From Trinickia mobilis (GTDB lineage: Bacteria > Pseudomonadota > Gammaproteobacteria > Burkholderiales > Burkholderiaceae), in NCBI RefSeq assembly GCF_017315705.1, contig NZ_JAFLRF010000010.1:195576-259575 (forward strand): DNA of 64,000 nucleotides. Reading direction: 5' to 3'. Below, piece after piece: positions 8,035 to 17,005 of the stretch. Numbering within the stretch: the stretch's first letter is position 1; every line of letters begins with the position of its first letter. The notes beneath the pieces were generated by a model. That model saw only the letters and a program-made list of their open reading frames with translations. It did not search any database and was not told the DNA's origin. The translations under genes were made by a program, and so were the position numbers.

Positions 8035-9569
8035 GCTCGCCCACGCATCCGGCCTTTGCGCCGAAGCGGCAGCGCCCGCGCGCGCATCGCCGGCAGCCGG
8101 CGTGCGCCGAGCGCAACGCGCTCGACGACGCGTTTGCGCGCGTGTCGCCGCGCGTGTCCCCGCGCGGCACGCCGCTTGCCAGCGTGCTGATTCACGGCGG
8201 CGTGTTCGTCCTCTGGATCACGCTCTTTGTGCGCGCGTTCATGCTGCATGGCGTGGTCGCGTGGTCGGTCGGCATCGCGTATGTAATCTACGATACGCTG
8301 CTCCTGGCCTTCGTCACGTTCAAGACCTTGCCGTTGCTGAAGCCGCGAACCGGCACACCGACCGATCCGCCGGCGTTGCCTGCGCTCGGCGTCGTCGTGG
8401 CCGCCTACAACGAGGCGGCGGTGTTGCCGGTGACGCTCGAGGGCCTGCTCGAACAAACAGCGGCGCCGGCGCAAATCGTGATCGCGGACGACGGTTCGAC
8501 CGACGGCACCGCGGCATTGCTCACGGGCGAATACGGTTTGATCGAGCCGGCAGAAGGGCAGCTCAGCGAGCCGAGCTCGCGGTTCCCGTCGTTGCGCTGG
8601 CTGCGCGTGCCGCATGCGGGCAAGGCGTGCGCTTTGAACGCGGCGATCACTGCGCTCGACACGGATGTCGTGCTGACGGTCGACGCCGACACGCGCGTCG
8701 AGCCGGACGCGTGCGCCGCCATGTTCCGCGCGTTCGCCGCCGAACGGGAGCTGGTCGCGGCGACCGGCATTCTCACGCCGCTGTGCGCGAAGGATGCCGC
8801 CGGCCGCTTCTTCCAGTGGTTCCAGACCTACGAGTACATCCGCAACTCCATTTCGCGCTTTGCGTGGATGCGTGCGGACAGTCTGCTGCTGGTGTCGGGC
8901 GCGTTCGCGTGCTTCCGGCGCGATGCGCTTCTGACGGTCGGCGGTTTCGATCCGGAGTGTCTCGTCGAAGACTACGAGCTGATCCATCGCTTGCGCCGCT
9001 ATGCGGTCGAGCACGGCGAGACCTGGCGCGTGCGTGTGATCGGCGATGCGCGCGCGCATACCGACGCGCCGGGCACGCTCGCGAGCTTCCTGCGTCAGCG
9101 GCGCCGCTGGTTCGCGGGATTCCTGCAGACTCAGTACTGGAATCGCGACATCACCGGCAATCGCCGCTACGGTGCGCTGGGCTTGCTGATGATGCCGGTG
9201 AAGGCATTCGATACGCTGCAGCCGATCTACGGGCTGACCGCATTCGTTCTGCTGCTGATGTTTCTCTTCACGGGGCGGCTCGGGATCGCGCTGTCGGTAT
9301 CGGGCGTCATCCTCGCGAAGATCGTGGCGGACCTCGCGTTTCATCTCTGGTCCGTGCATCTGTACCGGCGCTGGACGGCCAATCGTCAAGGCTCGCATTT
9401 GTCGATGGCGATTCTGGCGGCACTCGCCGAGCCGTTCAGCTTCCAGTTGCTGCGGCACACGGGCGCGGCGCTCGGCTGGCTGCATTTTCTGAGCGGACGC
9501 CGGAGCTGGGGGGCGCAGCAGCGCACGGGACTCGTCGCGAGCGACCGGGGAGGCGTGGGCGCGCCGTGA
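8031..9569 (+). CDS. membrane GT2 glycosyltransferase (processive type)
   Basis: The 512-residue protein has two N-terminal membrane helices (about residues 50-75 and 78-98), a cytosolic GT-A domain, and two or three C-terminal helices (about 400-480), the layout of PgaC/IcaA or hyaluronan/cellulose-synthase-like enzymes. Catalytic motifs are present: VVAAYNEAAVLP, IADDGSTDGT, the metal-binding TVDADTRVEPD, the base motif VEDYELIHRLRR, and QRRRWFAGF corresponding to Q/RxxRW. This predicts polymer synthesis with export of a beta-linked polysaccharide. The product is unknown, since no accessory pga or bcs genes are near. It overlaps the cytochrome gene by ATGA. The Arg-rich N-terminal 45 residues are unusual. 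Confidence 0.85.
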   Translation: MSSPTHPAFAPKRQRPRAHRRQPACAERNALDDAFARVSPRVSPRGTPLASVLIHGGVFVLWITLFVRAFMLHGVVAWSVGIAYVIYDTLLLAFVTFKTLPLLKPRTGTPTDPPALPALGVVVAAYNEAAVLPVTLEGLLEQTAAPAQIVIADDGSTDGTAALLTGEYGLIEPAEGQLSEPSSRFPSLRWLRVPHAGKACALNAAITALDTDVVLTVDADTRVEPDACAAMFRAFAAERELVAATGILTPLCAKDAAGRFFQWFQTYEYIRNSISRFAWMRADSLLLVSGAFACFRRDALLTVGGFDPECLVEDYELIHRLRRYAVEHGETWRVRVIGDARAHTDAPGTLASFLRQRRRWFAGFLQTQYWNRDITGNRRYGALGLLMMPVKAFDTLQPIYGLTAFVLLLMFLFTGRLGIALSVSGVILAKIVADLAFHLWSVHLYRRWTANRQGSHLSMAILAALAEPFSFQLLRHTGAALGWLHFLSGRRSWGAQQRTGLVASDRGGVGAP

Positions 9570-9733
9570 TTCAGGCGCGCGAGATTGGGGCTTGTCCTCT
9601 GGATTGGAATCGGCGGACGCATAGATAACCTTGGGTTCCCAACGGGCGCCGCGGCGTCCGAAGCCGTCGCCTAACCGCTTGCACAATCGCAAGCCGCACG
9701 ACAGAATCGCCGAAATCCAACCGTCCTTAGCCG

Positions 9734-10024
9734 ATGAAGACCTATACCGCGCTGTCCGTTGCCCTGCTGCTGTACGGGTGTACCAGCGTTTCCCCGATCC
9801 AGCGAGAGGCCCGCGAGCGCTACACGGTGGTCTCGAAGACGAGCAATCCGTTGGTCTCCTGGCGCCATCTGATGAACGCGAGCATCGGTCCGGCAACGGA
9901 GTTCTGCGCCCAGCAGGACAAGGCAATGCACGAAGTCGATATCGGCACTTTCGGCGTGCGCGGATTCAGTCAGCGCGAGGCCGATTTGCGCTTCGAGTGC
10001 GTGCCGCGCTGGCAGCAAGAGTGA
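9734..10024 (+). CDS. small hypothetical lipoprotein
   Basis: The 96-residue product starts MKTYTALSVALLLYGCTSVS, a short charged N-region, a hydrophobic core and a lipobox-like LLYGC, so a type II signal peptide is likely, with Cys16 as lipid anchor. The mature part has two more cysteines (EFCAQQ and RFECVP) that could pair. I recognise no domain. It converges with the sulfonate-binding protein gene, stopping ten bases before it. Confidence 0.65.
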   Translation: MKTYTALSVALLLYGCTSVSPIQREARERYTVVSKTSNPLVSWRHLMNASIGPATEFCAQQDKAMHEVDIGTFGVRGFSQREADLRFECVPRWQQE

Positions 10025-10034
10025 GCTGCCGCCT

Positions 10035-11024
10035 TCACACCTTCCAGCGCGCCTCGGTCACGGTCAACGGTTTCGGAATCAGCTTGAGTTCGTTGAACGC
10101 GTCGGCGATCTGCTGCTGGTAGGCGAGCGTCGCATCGGTGATGCGGGTCGCGCCGAACATCGTGCGCTTGACCGCCAGGTCGACCGTCGCGTTGTCCAAC
10201 CCGGTTTGTCCCGCCAATAACGCCGAGACGTCGGGGAGATGCTGCGCGCCCCACGCGTCGAGCGCCGCAATTTCGTCGAGCAGCGCATTCAAGATCGCCG
10301 GCTGCGAGCCCGCGTAGCTGCGCGTGGCGACGTAGAACTGCAGATTCTTCACGAGCCCGGTGCCGTCGGTCAGCACGCGCGCGTTTTCCTGGCGCTGGAT
10401 GGCCGCGAAATACGGGTCCCAGATCACCCACGCATCGATGCCTCCCTGCGTGAACGCCGCGCGCGCGTCGGACGGCGTGAGGTAGTTCGGCTGGATATCG
10501 GTGTACTTGAGGCCCGCTTTCTCGAGCGCGCGCACGAGCAGGAAATGGACGTTCGAGCCGCGGTTGAGCGCTACGCGCTTGCCGCGCAGATCGGCGACGG
10601 TCTTGAGCGGCGAGTCGTGCGGGACGACGATCGCCTCGGCCGCGGGTGCGGGCGGCTCGTTGCCGATGTAGACGAAATTGACACCGCCCGCTTGCGCGAA
10701 GATCGGCGGCGTTTCGCCCACGGTGCCCACATCGATCGCGCCGGCGTTCAGCCCTTCGAGCAATTGCGGCCCGGCCGGAAATTCTCGCCACTCGACCGTG
10801 ACGCCGAGCGGCGCGAGCCGTTTTTCGAGCGTGCCGCGGGCCTTCAGCAGGATCAGCGCGCCGTACTTCTGATAGCCGACGCGCAGCACTTTGGCGCTGC
10901 CGTCGGCGCGGGCGGCGAGTGGCGCGAGCGCGCCGGCGCCCGCGATCAGCGTGCCGGCCGCAGCCGCCAAGGACGCTTTGAGCAAGGCGCGCCGCTCGAG
11001 ATTTGAGGGGGTGTCGTGTTTCAT
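10035..11024 (-). CDS. aliphatic sulfonate ABC transporter substrate-binding protein (SsuA-like)
   Basis: The 329-residue protein is a periplasmic binding protein of the SsuA/TauA type: LRVGYQKYGALILLKARGTLEKRL, FPAGPQLLEGLNAGAIDVGTVGETPPIFAQAG and VALNRGSNVHFLLVRAL are hallmark stretches. The N-terminus has a twin arginine before a hydrophobic core (LERRALLKASLAAAAGTLIA), so export may be by Tat. The ATG at 11024 was chosen over an open frame extending to 11084 because it directly precedes the signal peptide. No permease or ATPase genes are adjacent, so it must borrow partners elsewhere if functional. Upstream (11120-11175) is AT-rich with TTTTCG/CGAAAA inverted arms that could be a CysB/SsuR-type site. 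Confidence 0.85.
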   Translation of the reverse strand: MKHDTPSNLERRALLKASLAAAAGTLIAGAGALAPLAARADGSAKVLRVGYQKYGALILLKARGTLEKRLAPLGVTVEWREFPAGPQLLEGLNAGAIDVGTVGETPPIFAQAGGVNFVYIGNEPPAPAAEAIVVPHDSPLKTVADLRGKRVALNRGSNVHFLLVRALEKAGLKYTDIQPNYLTPSDARAAFTQGGIDAWVIWDPYFAAIQRQENARVLTDGTGLVKNLQFYVATRSYAGSQPAILNALLDEIAALDAWGAQHLPDVSALLAGQTGLDNATVDLAVKRTMFGATRITDATLAYQQQIADAFNELKLIPKPLTVTEARWKV

Positions 11025-11365
11025 GGCTCGGTGGTCTCGCGTGAGGTTGGGCGTTGCCGCGAACGAGGGGCGCGTCGCGCGCAACGCCGTATCGAAACCA
11101 CCGAATCTACGGGGCGCCTGCCCGGCTGAAAACCAACGATTTTCGATAACGTTTTTACGAAAAGCCGTTACGGCCCGTTATTAGCATGAACAGGCGCTAA
11201 GCGCGTGAGCGGCCGCCAGCCGGCCATCGCGGCGGCTGTTGCACTTCGTAAGCGCGAAACGTCCCGCCCGGCGACTCGGCGTGCCAGTGCTTCCGGCGTT
11301 TCGGGCATGACGAAGGGGTTGCAGGCCTGCGCCGGCAACCCCTGAAATGTGCGAGACAGCGAACG
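11025..11365. other. gene-free interval with two stem-loops
   Basis: No coding sequence is supported here. At 11143-11166 inverted TTTTCG and CGAAAA arms lie in the likely ssuA control region. At 11315-11342 GGGGTTGC pairs with GCAACCCC around a 12-base loop; it may end the small membrane-protein transcript on the minus strand but lacks a T-run. Confidence 0.4.
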
Positions 11366-11539
11366 TCAGTGTTTTGTCCGCCGCCAATCGAGCATGTGAT
11401 GCTCCGCGAGCCAGTGATGCAGCATCCCTTCACCGTTGTGCTCGCGCTTGTACGACCGCGATTCGAATATCGTGAGCGCCAATAGCACCAGTAGACCCAC
11501 TCCGAGCCCGACCAGCCCAGCGATCGATTCAGCGTCCAT
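11366..11539 (-). CDS. small membrane protein of unknown function (57 aa)
   Basis: The start at 11539 is fixed by an excellent AAGGAGG six bases before the ATG, which makes the longer open frame upstream irrelevant. The product begins MDAESIAGLVGLGVGLLVLL, giving one N-terminal membrane helix (about residues 6-26). A hydrophilic tail rich in His, Glu and Arg follows (EHNGEGMLHHWLAEHHMLDWRRTKH). I do not recognise a family. The strong ribosome site and clean helix argue that it is expressed. Confidence 0.7.
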   Translation of the reverse strand: MDAESIAGLVGLGVGLLVLLALTIFESRSYKREHNGEGMLHHWLAEHHMLDWRRTKH

Positions 11540-11784
11540 GGCAGCCTCCTTTTCGCGATTGCAGCCACTCGTACATAGTAGGACATGCGCGAGGAAATCG
11601 TGATGGGTACGACCTCGCGCAAAAGGCGGATGGTTGTCGGCGGTTAGTAAGGGCGGGATTCGTGATGTCGGAAGAAAACGCGCTTGACGACATCGGGGGG
11701 CACACGTCGAATCGAACCCGGCCGGCGTTTTCATTTAGACTCACGCGTTCTTTTCTCTGTTCCTAATCCGATTCGGGACCCTTC

Positions 11785-11946
11785 ATGAAACGCATTGCTA
11801 TCGCTGTCTTGCTCGCGACGACGATCGCCGGCTGTGTCGACGCCCCTCATCACGGCAAGCCGCCGCAAGATCCGCCCGACTACCACGGCGTGCCGACCGA
11901 CGACCGGCCGCCTTCGATGATCGATGCGCCCGCTGCGCCGCAATAG
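11785..11946 (+). CDS. very small lipoprotein (53 aa)
   Basis: The frame encodes MKRIAIAVLLATTIAGCVDA followed by a Pro/Asp-rich tail (KPPQDPPDYHG, DDRPPSMIDAPAAPQ). The lipobox TIAGC gives a lipidated Cys17 and a mature peptide of only 37 residues with no predicted fold, as in many small surface lipoproteins. No strong ribosome site is visible (GGGACCCTTC precedes the ATG). It converges with the MATE gene about 80 bp downstream. Confidence 0.6.
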   Translation: MKRIAIAVLLATTIAGCVDAPHHGKPPQDPPDYHGVPTDDRPPSMIDAPAAPQ

Positions 11947-12028
11947 CGGCGGCAAGCGCCGTCGGCGGGCGTCGGGGTCTGATTGAGCGCAGCGGGGCGC
12001 GACGGGCTCGCGCGATCCGCTGCGAAAC

Positions 12029-13456
12029 TCAGGTCGCGGCCGGCAGGCGCCGCCCGCGGCCGTCGCCGAAGCCCGCCGAAAGACGCGGCAAATAGGCGCC
12101 GAGCGCCAAGCCGCGCGCTGCCATGAAGATCGTGAGCGCGAGCCACAGGCCATGATTGCCGAGCGGCCCGGCGAGCAGCCACGACGCGCACATGAACACC
12201 GCAAAAGATATCGCCATCGATTTCATCAGCTCGCGAGTTTGCGTCGCGCCGATGAACACGCCGTCGAGCAGAAAGCCCCACACCGAAATCACCGGCGATA
12301 GCGCCGCCCATGGCAGATAACGCTCGGCGGCGGCGCGCACGAGGGCCTGATCGGTCAGCCGTTCGATGATCCACACGCCCGCGCTCCAGTAGACGAGCGA
12401 GAACGCGAGCGCGCCGAGCACCGACCACAGCAGCGTGACCTTGACGGCCTGCCGGAACGCGTTGCGATTCCGGGCGCCGAGCGCGGCGCCGACGAGCGCT
12501 TCGGCGGCGTGGGCGAAGCCGTCGAGCCCGAAGGCCATGAAGGTCTGGAAATTGAGCAGCAGCGCGTTCGCGGCGAGCGTCGCGTCGCCTTCCTGGGCGC
12601 CGACGTGCGCGAACCAGCCGAACGCTGCGAGCAGGCAGAGCGTGCGAATGAAGATGTCGCGGTTGATCGCGACGAGCCGCTTGAGCGCGGCGGTGTCCAT
12701 CAGCGACGCGGCGTCGAGCGCCGGCAAGCCGCGTGGGCGCAACTGCCACAGGATGAACGCGCCTAGCACGAAGCCGCACGCATCGGCCGTGGCCGTGGCG
12801 GCGCCCATGCCCGCGACGTCCCAGTCGAACGTGTACACGTAGAGCAGCACGGCCACGATGTTGACGGCGTTGATGAAGACTTGCGTGATCAGCGCAAGAC
12901 GCACGCGCTGCGCGCCGAGCAGGTAGCCGAGCACGACGTAGTTCGCGAGCGCGAGCGGCGCGGCCCAGATGCGCGCATGGCAATAGGCGGCTGCGTTCTG
13001 GCGTACCGCATCGCTGCCGCCGAGCGCGGCGAGCGCATAGCGGACCAGCGGCGTTTGCAGCGCGAGCACGACGGCGCCGATCGCGAACGCCAGCAAGAGC
13101 GCGCGCACGACGTTCGAGCGCACGCCGGCGTGGTCCTGTGCGCCGAATGCTTGCGCGACGAGTCCGGTCGTGCCCATCCGCAAAAAGCCGAAGCCCCAGA
13201 ACACGAAGCTGAAGAATAGCCCGCCGAGCGCCACGCCGCCGAGATACGCCGCGCCGTTCAGATGCCCGGCGACGGCGGTATCGACGGCCGACAACAGCGG
13301 CTGCGTGAGATTCGCGAGAACGATCGGAAACGCGAGCGTCAGCACGCGGCGATGCCAGCGTGTCGGCAACACGTGAGCGGCATGCGCCGCGGCGCTTGGG
13401 ACGGACTCGGGCTGAGGGTCTTCTGCGGTTTCGGCAGGGCGGGAGGGCGGGTTCAC
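12029..13456 (-). CDS. MATE family efflux transporter, DinF type
   Basis: The 475-residue protein has about twelve membrane helices in two homologous halves, the MATE fold, which exports drugs or metabolites against Na+ or H+. The start of helix 1 (LTLAFPIVLANLTQPLLSAVDTAVAGHL) and the second half (FMAFGLDGFAHAAEALVGAALGARN) match the DinF branch closely. The start is GTG with about 30 polar residues before the first helix. It is the last gene of an apparent three-gene operon: acyl-CoA synthetase, DUF2288 protein (10-bp gap) and this exporter. Substrate unknown. Confidence 0.88.
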   Translation of the reverse strand: MNPPSRPAETAEDPQPESVPSAAAHAAHVLPTRWHRRVLTLAFPIVLANLTQPLLSAVDTAVAGHLNGAAYLGGVALGGLFFSFVFWGFGFLRMGTTGLVAQAFGAQDHAGVRSNVVRALLLAFAIGAVVLALQTPLVRYALAALGGSDAVRQNAAAYCHARIWAAPLALANYVVLGYLLGAQRVRLALITQVFINAVNIVAVLLYVYTFDWDVAGMGAATATADACGFVLGAFILWQLRPRGLPALDAASLMDTAALKRLVAINRDIFIRTLCLLAAFGWFAHVGAQEGDATLAANALLLNFQTFMAFGLDGFAHAAEALVGAALGARNRNAFRQAVKVTLLWSVLGALAFSLVYWSAGVWIIERLTDQALVRAAAERYLPWAALSPVISVWGFLLDGVFIGATQTRELMKSMAISFAVFMCASWLLAGPLGNHGLWLALTIFMAARGLALGAYLPRLSAGFGDGRGRRLPAAT

Positions 13457-13466
13457 GCGGGCGTGC

Positions 13467-13787
13467 CTAGCCGCGTTCCTGCACGCACACCCACGGCGAC
13501 ACGACGACCGCCCACAGATCCGGGTCGCGTGCCGCGAAATCGGCGGCGGTCTCGGCCTGCACGCGCTCGATGAGCCCGGCGGACAGCCATTGCGCGACTT
13601 GCGTCGTGTCGTCGTTGGCGACGGCGACGGCCACGCTCACCAGATCGAGGTCGCGCGCCACGCGCAGCAGCAGGCCGCGTGCAAAGAACCGTTCGAGCTC
13701 GGACCAGCCGATCTTGGCGGTTTCGGCGAGCAGCTTCATGTAGAGCGGGCTGTGGGAGCCTGCACTGGACGTATCGGGGGAAGTCAT
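13467..13787 (-). CDS. DUF2288 domain protein
   Basis: The 106-residue protein matches the DUF2288 pattern: KLLAETAKIGWSELERFFARG near the N-terminus, LDLVSVAVAVANDD in the middle, and VAQWLSAGLIERVQ before the C-terminal W. Nothing is known of its function and there is no signal peptide or membrane helix. It sits between the acyl-CoA synthetase and the MATE gene, 10 bp from the latter, so it is probably co-transcribed. Confidence 0.8.
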   Translation of the reverse strand: MTSPDTSSAGSHSPLYMKLLAETAKIGWSELERFFARGLLLRVARDLDLVSVAVAVANDDTTQVAQWLSAGLIERVQAETAADFAARDPDLWAVVVSPWVCVQERG

Positions 13788-13834
13788 CGAATGTGCGTGA
13801 TGTCAGTCAGGCGGGCGTAACTATAAACCATCGG

Positions 13835-15469
13835 TCAAGGCCCCTTGGCGCTACGCAGTTCGCGGCGAATGATCTTGCCGGTCGCGGTCATCGGCAGGCT
13901 GTCGACGAACGCGATTTCGCGCGGGTACTCGTGCGCAGCGAGCCGGGTCTTCACGTGCGTCTGGATCTCGCGCACGAGCGCGGCGCCGGGTTCGAAGCCC
14001 GCGTTCAGCACGATAAAGGCCTTGACGATCTCGGTGCGCGTCTCGTCCGGCATGCCGACGACGGCCGCCATCCTCACGGCCGGGTGGCCGAGCAGGCAGT
14101 CCTCGATCGGGCCGGGGCCGATGCGGTAGCCCGCGCTCGTGATCACGTCGTCGTTGCGTCCGACAAAGCGCACGAAACCGTCCTCGTCCATCACGCCGAC
14201 GTCGCCGGTGACGAGATAGTCGCCTGCGAACTTTTCGCGCGTCGCCTCCGGATTGCGCCAGTAGCCGAGGAACATCACCGGGTCCGGCGCGCGCACGCCG
14301 ATGTTGCCTTCGGTGCCGCGCGGCAGCACGCGGCCGGCGTCGTCGACGATCGCGATTTCGTGGCCCGGCACCGCCTTGCCGATCGAGCCGATGCGCGGCT
14401 CGAACAGCGTGCTGCACGAACTCAGCACGACGTTGCACTCGGTCTGCCCGTAGAACTCGTTGATCGTGACGCCGAGCGCCGCGCGGCCCCATTCGATCAG
14501 CTCGACGCCGAGCGATTCGCCGCCGCTCGCGACCGCGCGCAGCGCGAGCCGGTAACGCTCGGCCGGCCGCTCGACGGCCCGCATCATTTTCAGCGCGGTG
14601 GGCGGCAGGAACGTGTGCGTGACGCCGTGGCGCGCCATCAAGTCGAAAGCGGCATCGGCGTCGAACTTCTCGAAGCGCCGCGCGAGCACGGGCACGCCGT
14701 GGTGCCACGCGGGCAGCAGCACGTCGAGCAGGCCGCCGATCCACGCCCAGTCGGCCGGCGTCCAGAACAGCTTGGCGCCTTCGGGGAAAAACGCTTGCGG
14801 CATCTCGACGCCCGGCAGGTGGCCGAGCAGGACGCGATGGCCATGCAGCGCGCCCTTCGGTTTGCCGGTCGTGCCCGAGGTGTAGATGATCACGGCCGGG
14901 TCGTCGGCGGCAGTATCGACGGGCTCGAACGCATCGGATTCGCCTTGCAGTGCGGGCCAGAACGATTGAACGCCTGGGGCGGCCGCGGCGGCAGGATCGG
15001 CGTCGATGCAATAGATGCTCTTCAGATCCGGCAGCGCCGCGCGTATCGACGCGATTTTCTCGAGCCCTTGCTTGTCGGTCACGAGCGCGGCCGCGCCGCT
15101 GTTCGACAGCCGGTACTGCAGCGCCTCCACGCCGAACAGCGCGAAGAGCGGCACGGCGATTGCGCCGAGCTTGTAGGCGGCCAGGTGGGCGAGGGCGGTT
15201 TCGGGCGTTTGCGGCAGGAAAATGCCGACGCGTTCGCCGCGCGCGACGCCGTGCTTCGCGAAGCTGTTCGCGAGCCGGTTCGACAGCGACTTGAGTTCGT
15301 CGAACGTGTAGCGGGTTTGCGAGCCGTCGTGCTTCTCGTAGATCAGCGCGAGGCGCGCGCTGCCGTCGGCCCACTTGTCGCAGGCGTCCACGCCGATGTT
15401 GTAGCGCTCGGGGACCTGCCACGAGAAGCCTTCGATGAGCCGTTCGTAGCTGTCGGTTCGGCAAAGCAT
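13835..15469 (-). CDS. AMP-forming acyl-CoA synthetase
   Basis: This 544-residue enzyme activates a carboxylic acid to its CoA thioester through an acyl-adenylate. The P-loop-like motif YTSGTTGKPKGALHGH, the A5 motif NEFYGQTECN, the TGDVGVMDEDGFVRFVGR hinge region and the C-terminal catalytic lysine in TATGKIIRRELR are all present. It resembles the acetyl/medium-chain group rather than long-chain FadD. ATG at 15469 is preferred to the GTG three codons earlier because GAGG lies eight bases before it. It heads the operon with DUF2288 and MATE. The acid used cannot be read from the sequence. Confidence 0.88.
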   Translation of the reverse strand: MLCRTDSYERLIEGFSWQVPERYNIGVDACDKWADGSARLALIYEKHDGSQTRYTFDELKSLSNRLANSFAKHGVARGERVGIFLPQTPETALAHLAAYKLGAIAVPLFALFGVEALQYRLSNSGAAALVTDKQGLEKIASIRAALPDLKSIYCIDADPAAAAAPGVQSFWPALQGESDAFEPVDTAADDPAVIIYTSGTTGKPKGALHGHRVLLGHLPGVEMPQAFFPEGAKLFWTPADWAWIGGLLDVLLPAWHHGVPVLARRFEKFDADAAFDLMARHGVTHTFLPPTALKMMRAVERPAERYRLALRAVASGGESLGVELIEWGRAALGVTINEFYGQTECNVVLSSCSTLFEPRIGSIGKAVPGHEIAIVDDAGRVLPRGTEGNIGVRAPDPVMFLGYWRNPEATREKFAGDYLVTGDVGVMDEDGFVRFVGRNDDVITSAGYRIGPGPIEDCLLGHPAVRMAAVVGMPDETRTEIVKAFIVLNAGFEPGAALVREIQTHVKTRLAAHEYPREIAFVDSLPMTATGKIIRRELRSAKGP

Positions 15470-15850
15470 GGGTGTCACCTCGTCTCGTCTTTGACCGGTT
15501 ATTTTGAAATGAATGAAGAAAATCCGCCGGCCAATATAGATTGAATTTCAGTATTACTTCGCAAATAATCCGATGAAATCTGTCTCGATGAATTGAAAAT
15601 TAATATTCATGCGAAAGTCCAAAATATCGCGCGGCAGCACACCGAGTGCAATCCATCAGATTTTACGCGTGCCGCGCCGCGCCGCCAAATCGTCCGCAGT
15701 ATGGTCCGCCGGCTCAACCCCGGATTGACATTTGATATGACGAACGTTCTTTCCGCGGTCTATCGATCTTCCATGTCGATAATCGAATCGCATTTCTCGG
15801 ACATTCCCCCTGCTTCATGCGCCGATTCACGAATATCGAGCGTTAATCCA
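15470..15850. other. AT-rich gene-free interval upstream of the acyl-CoA synthetase
   Basis: About 400 bases show no supported gene. The part from 15520 to 15620 is markedly AT-rich for this genome and probably holds the acyl-CoA synthetase promoter. A 90-codon plus-strand frame (15593-15865) has no ribosome site, no domain and biased composition, so I do not call it. Confidence 0.4.
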
Positions 15851-15885
15851 TTGCCGGCGCTTTAGAGCATTGTTAGATTGGTTCT

Positions 15886-15958
15886 CGGCGCATGGCGAAC
15901 CGGTCCTTTGCCTATATGCGCCGAACCCCCGTTAGCCCGGCCACGCCGGGCTTTTTTT
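15886..15958 (+). ncRNA. candidate intergenic small RNA
   Basis: A compact unit is visible: TTGCCG (15851-15856), 17 bp, TAGATT (15874-15879), then a predicted start at about 15886. The RNA would begin with a hairpin whose arms GGCGCAT (15887-15893) and ATGCGCC (15916-15922) pair perfectly, and would end in a strong terminator at 15934-15958, giving about 72 nt. No tRNA or known RNA family is recognised. A short frame starting inside the hairpin runs through the terminator, so coding is unlikely. Confidence 0.5.
15934..15958 (+). terminator. strong rho-independent terminator with no upstream gene
   Basis: AGCCCGGC (15934-15941) and GCCGGGCT (15945-15952) pair around a 3-nt loop and are followed by a run of T. 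No plus-strand gene lies within 1.5 kb upstream, which points to a non-coding transcript. Confidence 0.9.
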
Positions 15959-16083
15959 GCGCACCCGTTAAAGGCTCGATGCTGGCCACCACGCACAGGC
16001 GCCCCGTCCGGCCGCGGCGCCGGGCGGGTCGCTCGACGTGTCAGAGGAGCCGGACGGTTTGGACGAGACCGCGCCGGTTTCTC

Positions 16084-16815
16084 TCAGCGCGCGGGCAGGT
16101 AGCGCGTCGGGTCGATCGAGCGCCCGCCGTAACGCAGCTCGAAGTGCAGCGCGACACGATCGTTGTCGGTATCCCCCATCTCCGCGATCTTCTCCCCTTG
16201 CGAAACCTGCTGGCCTTCTTTGACGAGAAGGGTGCGGTTGTGCGCGTAGGCGGTGAGGAAGTCGGCGTTGTGCTTGACGATCAGCAAGTTGCCGTAGCCG
16301 CGCAATCCATTACCCGCGTAGACGACGGTCCCGGCTGCAGCCGCGACGACCGGCGTGCCGGGCGCATTGACGATATCGATGCCCTTCGAATTGACGCCGT
16401 CGAACCCGCGCGCGACCTTGCCGGGCGCCGGCCAGACGAGCGCGATGTTCGCCGAGGGGTTCACCGAAGGCGCGGCTGCAGCCGCGCTGGACGACGAACC
16501 CGCGCTGCTTGAGCGCTTGCTGCCGGGGCCGCCGTTCGACGCGCTGCTTGACGCGCGGCCCGAGCCGCTCGCCGTCGCGGCGTTGGCCGGCGGCGCGACG
16601 CGCAGCACTCGGCCGACCTCGATCGCATCCGGGTTGGTCAGATTGTTCCAACGGACGATGTTCTGGACGGACTGACGGTTGCTGCGGGCGATCTTCGAAA
16701 CCGTATCGCCGCGTTCGACCCGATAGAACCCCGGTCCGACAGGTGCCGAACCGCAAGCGGCCAGTGCTGCGACAACCGACGCGCAGACGAGCCGCGTTAT
16801 TTTTCTTCTCAACAT
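16084..16815 (-). CDS. LysM/M23 lipoprotein, NlpD-like (degenerate peptidase)
   Basis: The 243-residue product has a lipoprotein signal ([15 protein letters not shown]), one LysM domain ([20 protein letters not shown], with [17 protein letters not shown]), a long Ser/Ala/Gly linker, and a C-terminal M23/LytM domain. The zinc site is incomplete: the first ligand position reads SKGIDIV instead of HxxxD, and the last motif LHFELRY lacks the HxH pair. This is the pattern of NlpD-type activators, which stimulate AmiC-like amidases at division rather than cut peptidoglycan themselves. The ATG at 16815 follows GAGG. It is not next to pcm/rpoS, the usual nlpD site, so it may be a paralogue. Confidence 0.82.
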   Translation of the reverse strand: MLRRKITRLVCASVVAALAACGSAPVGPGFYRVERGDTVSKIARSNRQSVQNIVRWNNLTNPDAIEVGRVLRVAPPANAATASGSGRASSSASNGGPGSKRSSSAGSSSSAAAAAPSVNPSANIALVWPAPGKVARGFDGVNSKGIDIVNAPGTPVVAAAAGTVVYAGNGLRGYGNLLIVKHNADFLTAYAHNRTLLVKEGQQVSQGEKIAEMGDTDNDRVALHFELRYGGRSIDPTRYLPAR

Positions 16816-17005
16816 TGAACCTCGCAAAGCGCTGCCGCGCGGGACTTGCCGCGCGGCAGATACAAAACGTCTGATTTTAACGGCTTCGGATTGCGCACCC
16901 CGTTTGGCGCAGTCGACGAAGCACGGTCAGCAGTCCATTCGCGATCTGCGTCGCACGTTGAGCCCCGGGTGCGACGGCAGTGCGCGCCTCATGCCAAAGC
17001 CGGGC

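Noticed and set aside
15593..15865. A 90-codon plus-strand frame in the AT-rich gap upstream of the acyl-CoA synthetase
   Set aside because: No ribosome site, no signal peptide or domain, and it overlaps the -35 of the candidate small RNA. Chance in AT-rich DNA is more likely.
16084..16815. An active M23 endopeptidase
   Set aside because: The HxxxD and HxH zinc motifs are not intact (SKGID and LHFEL), so an activator role is more likely.
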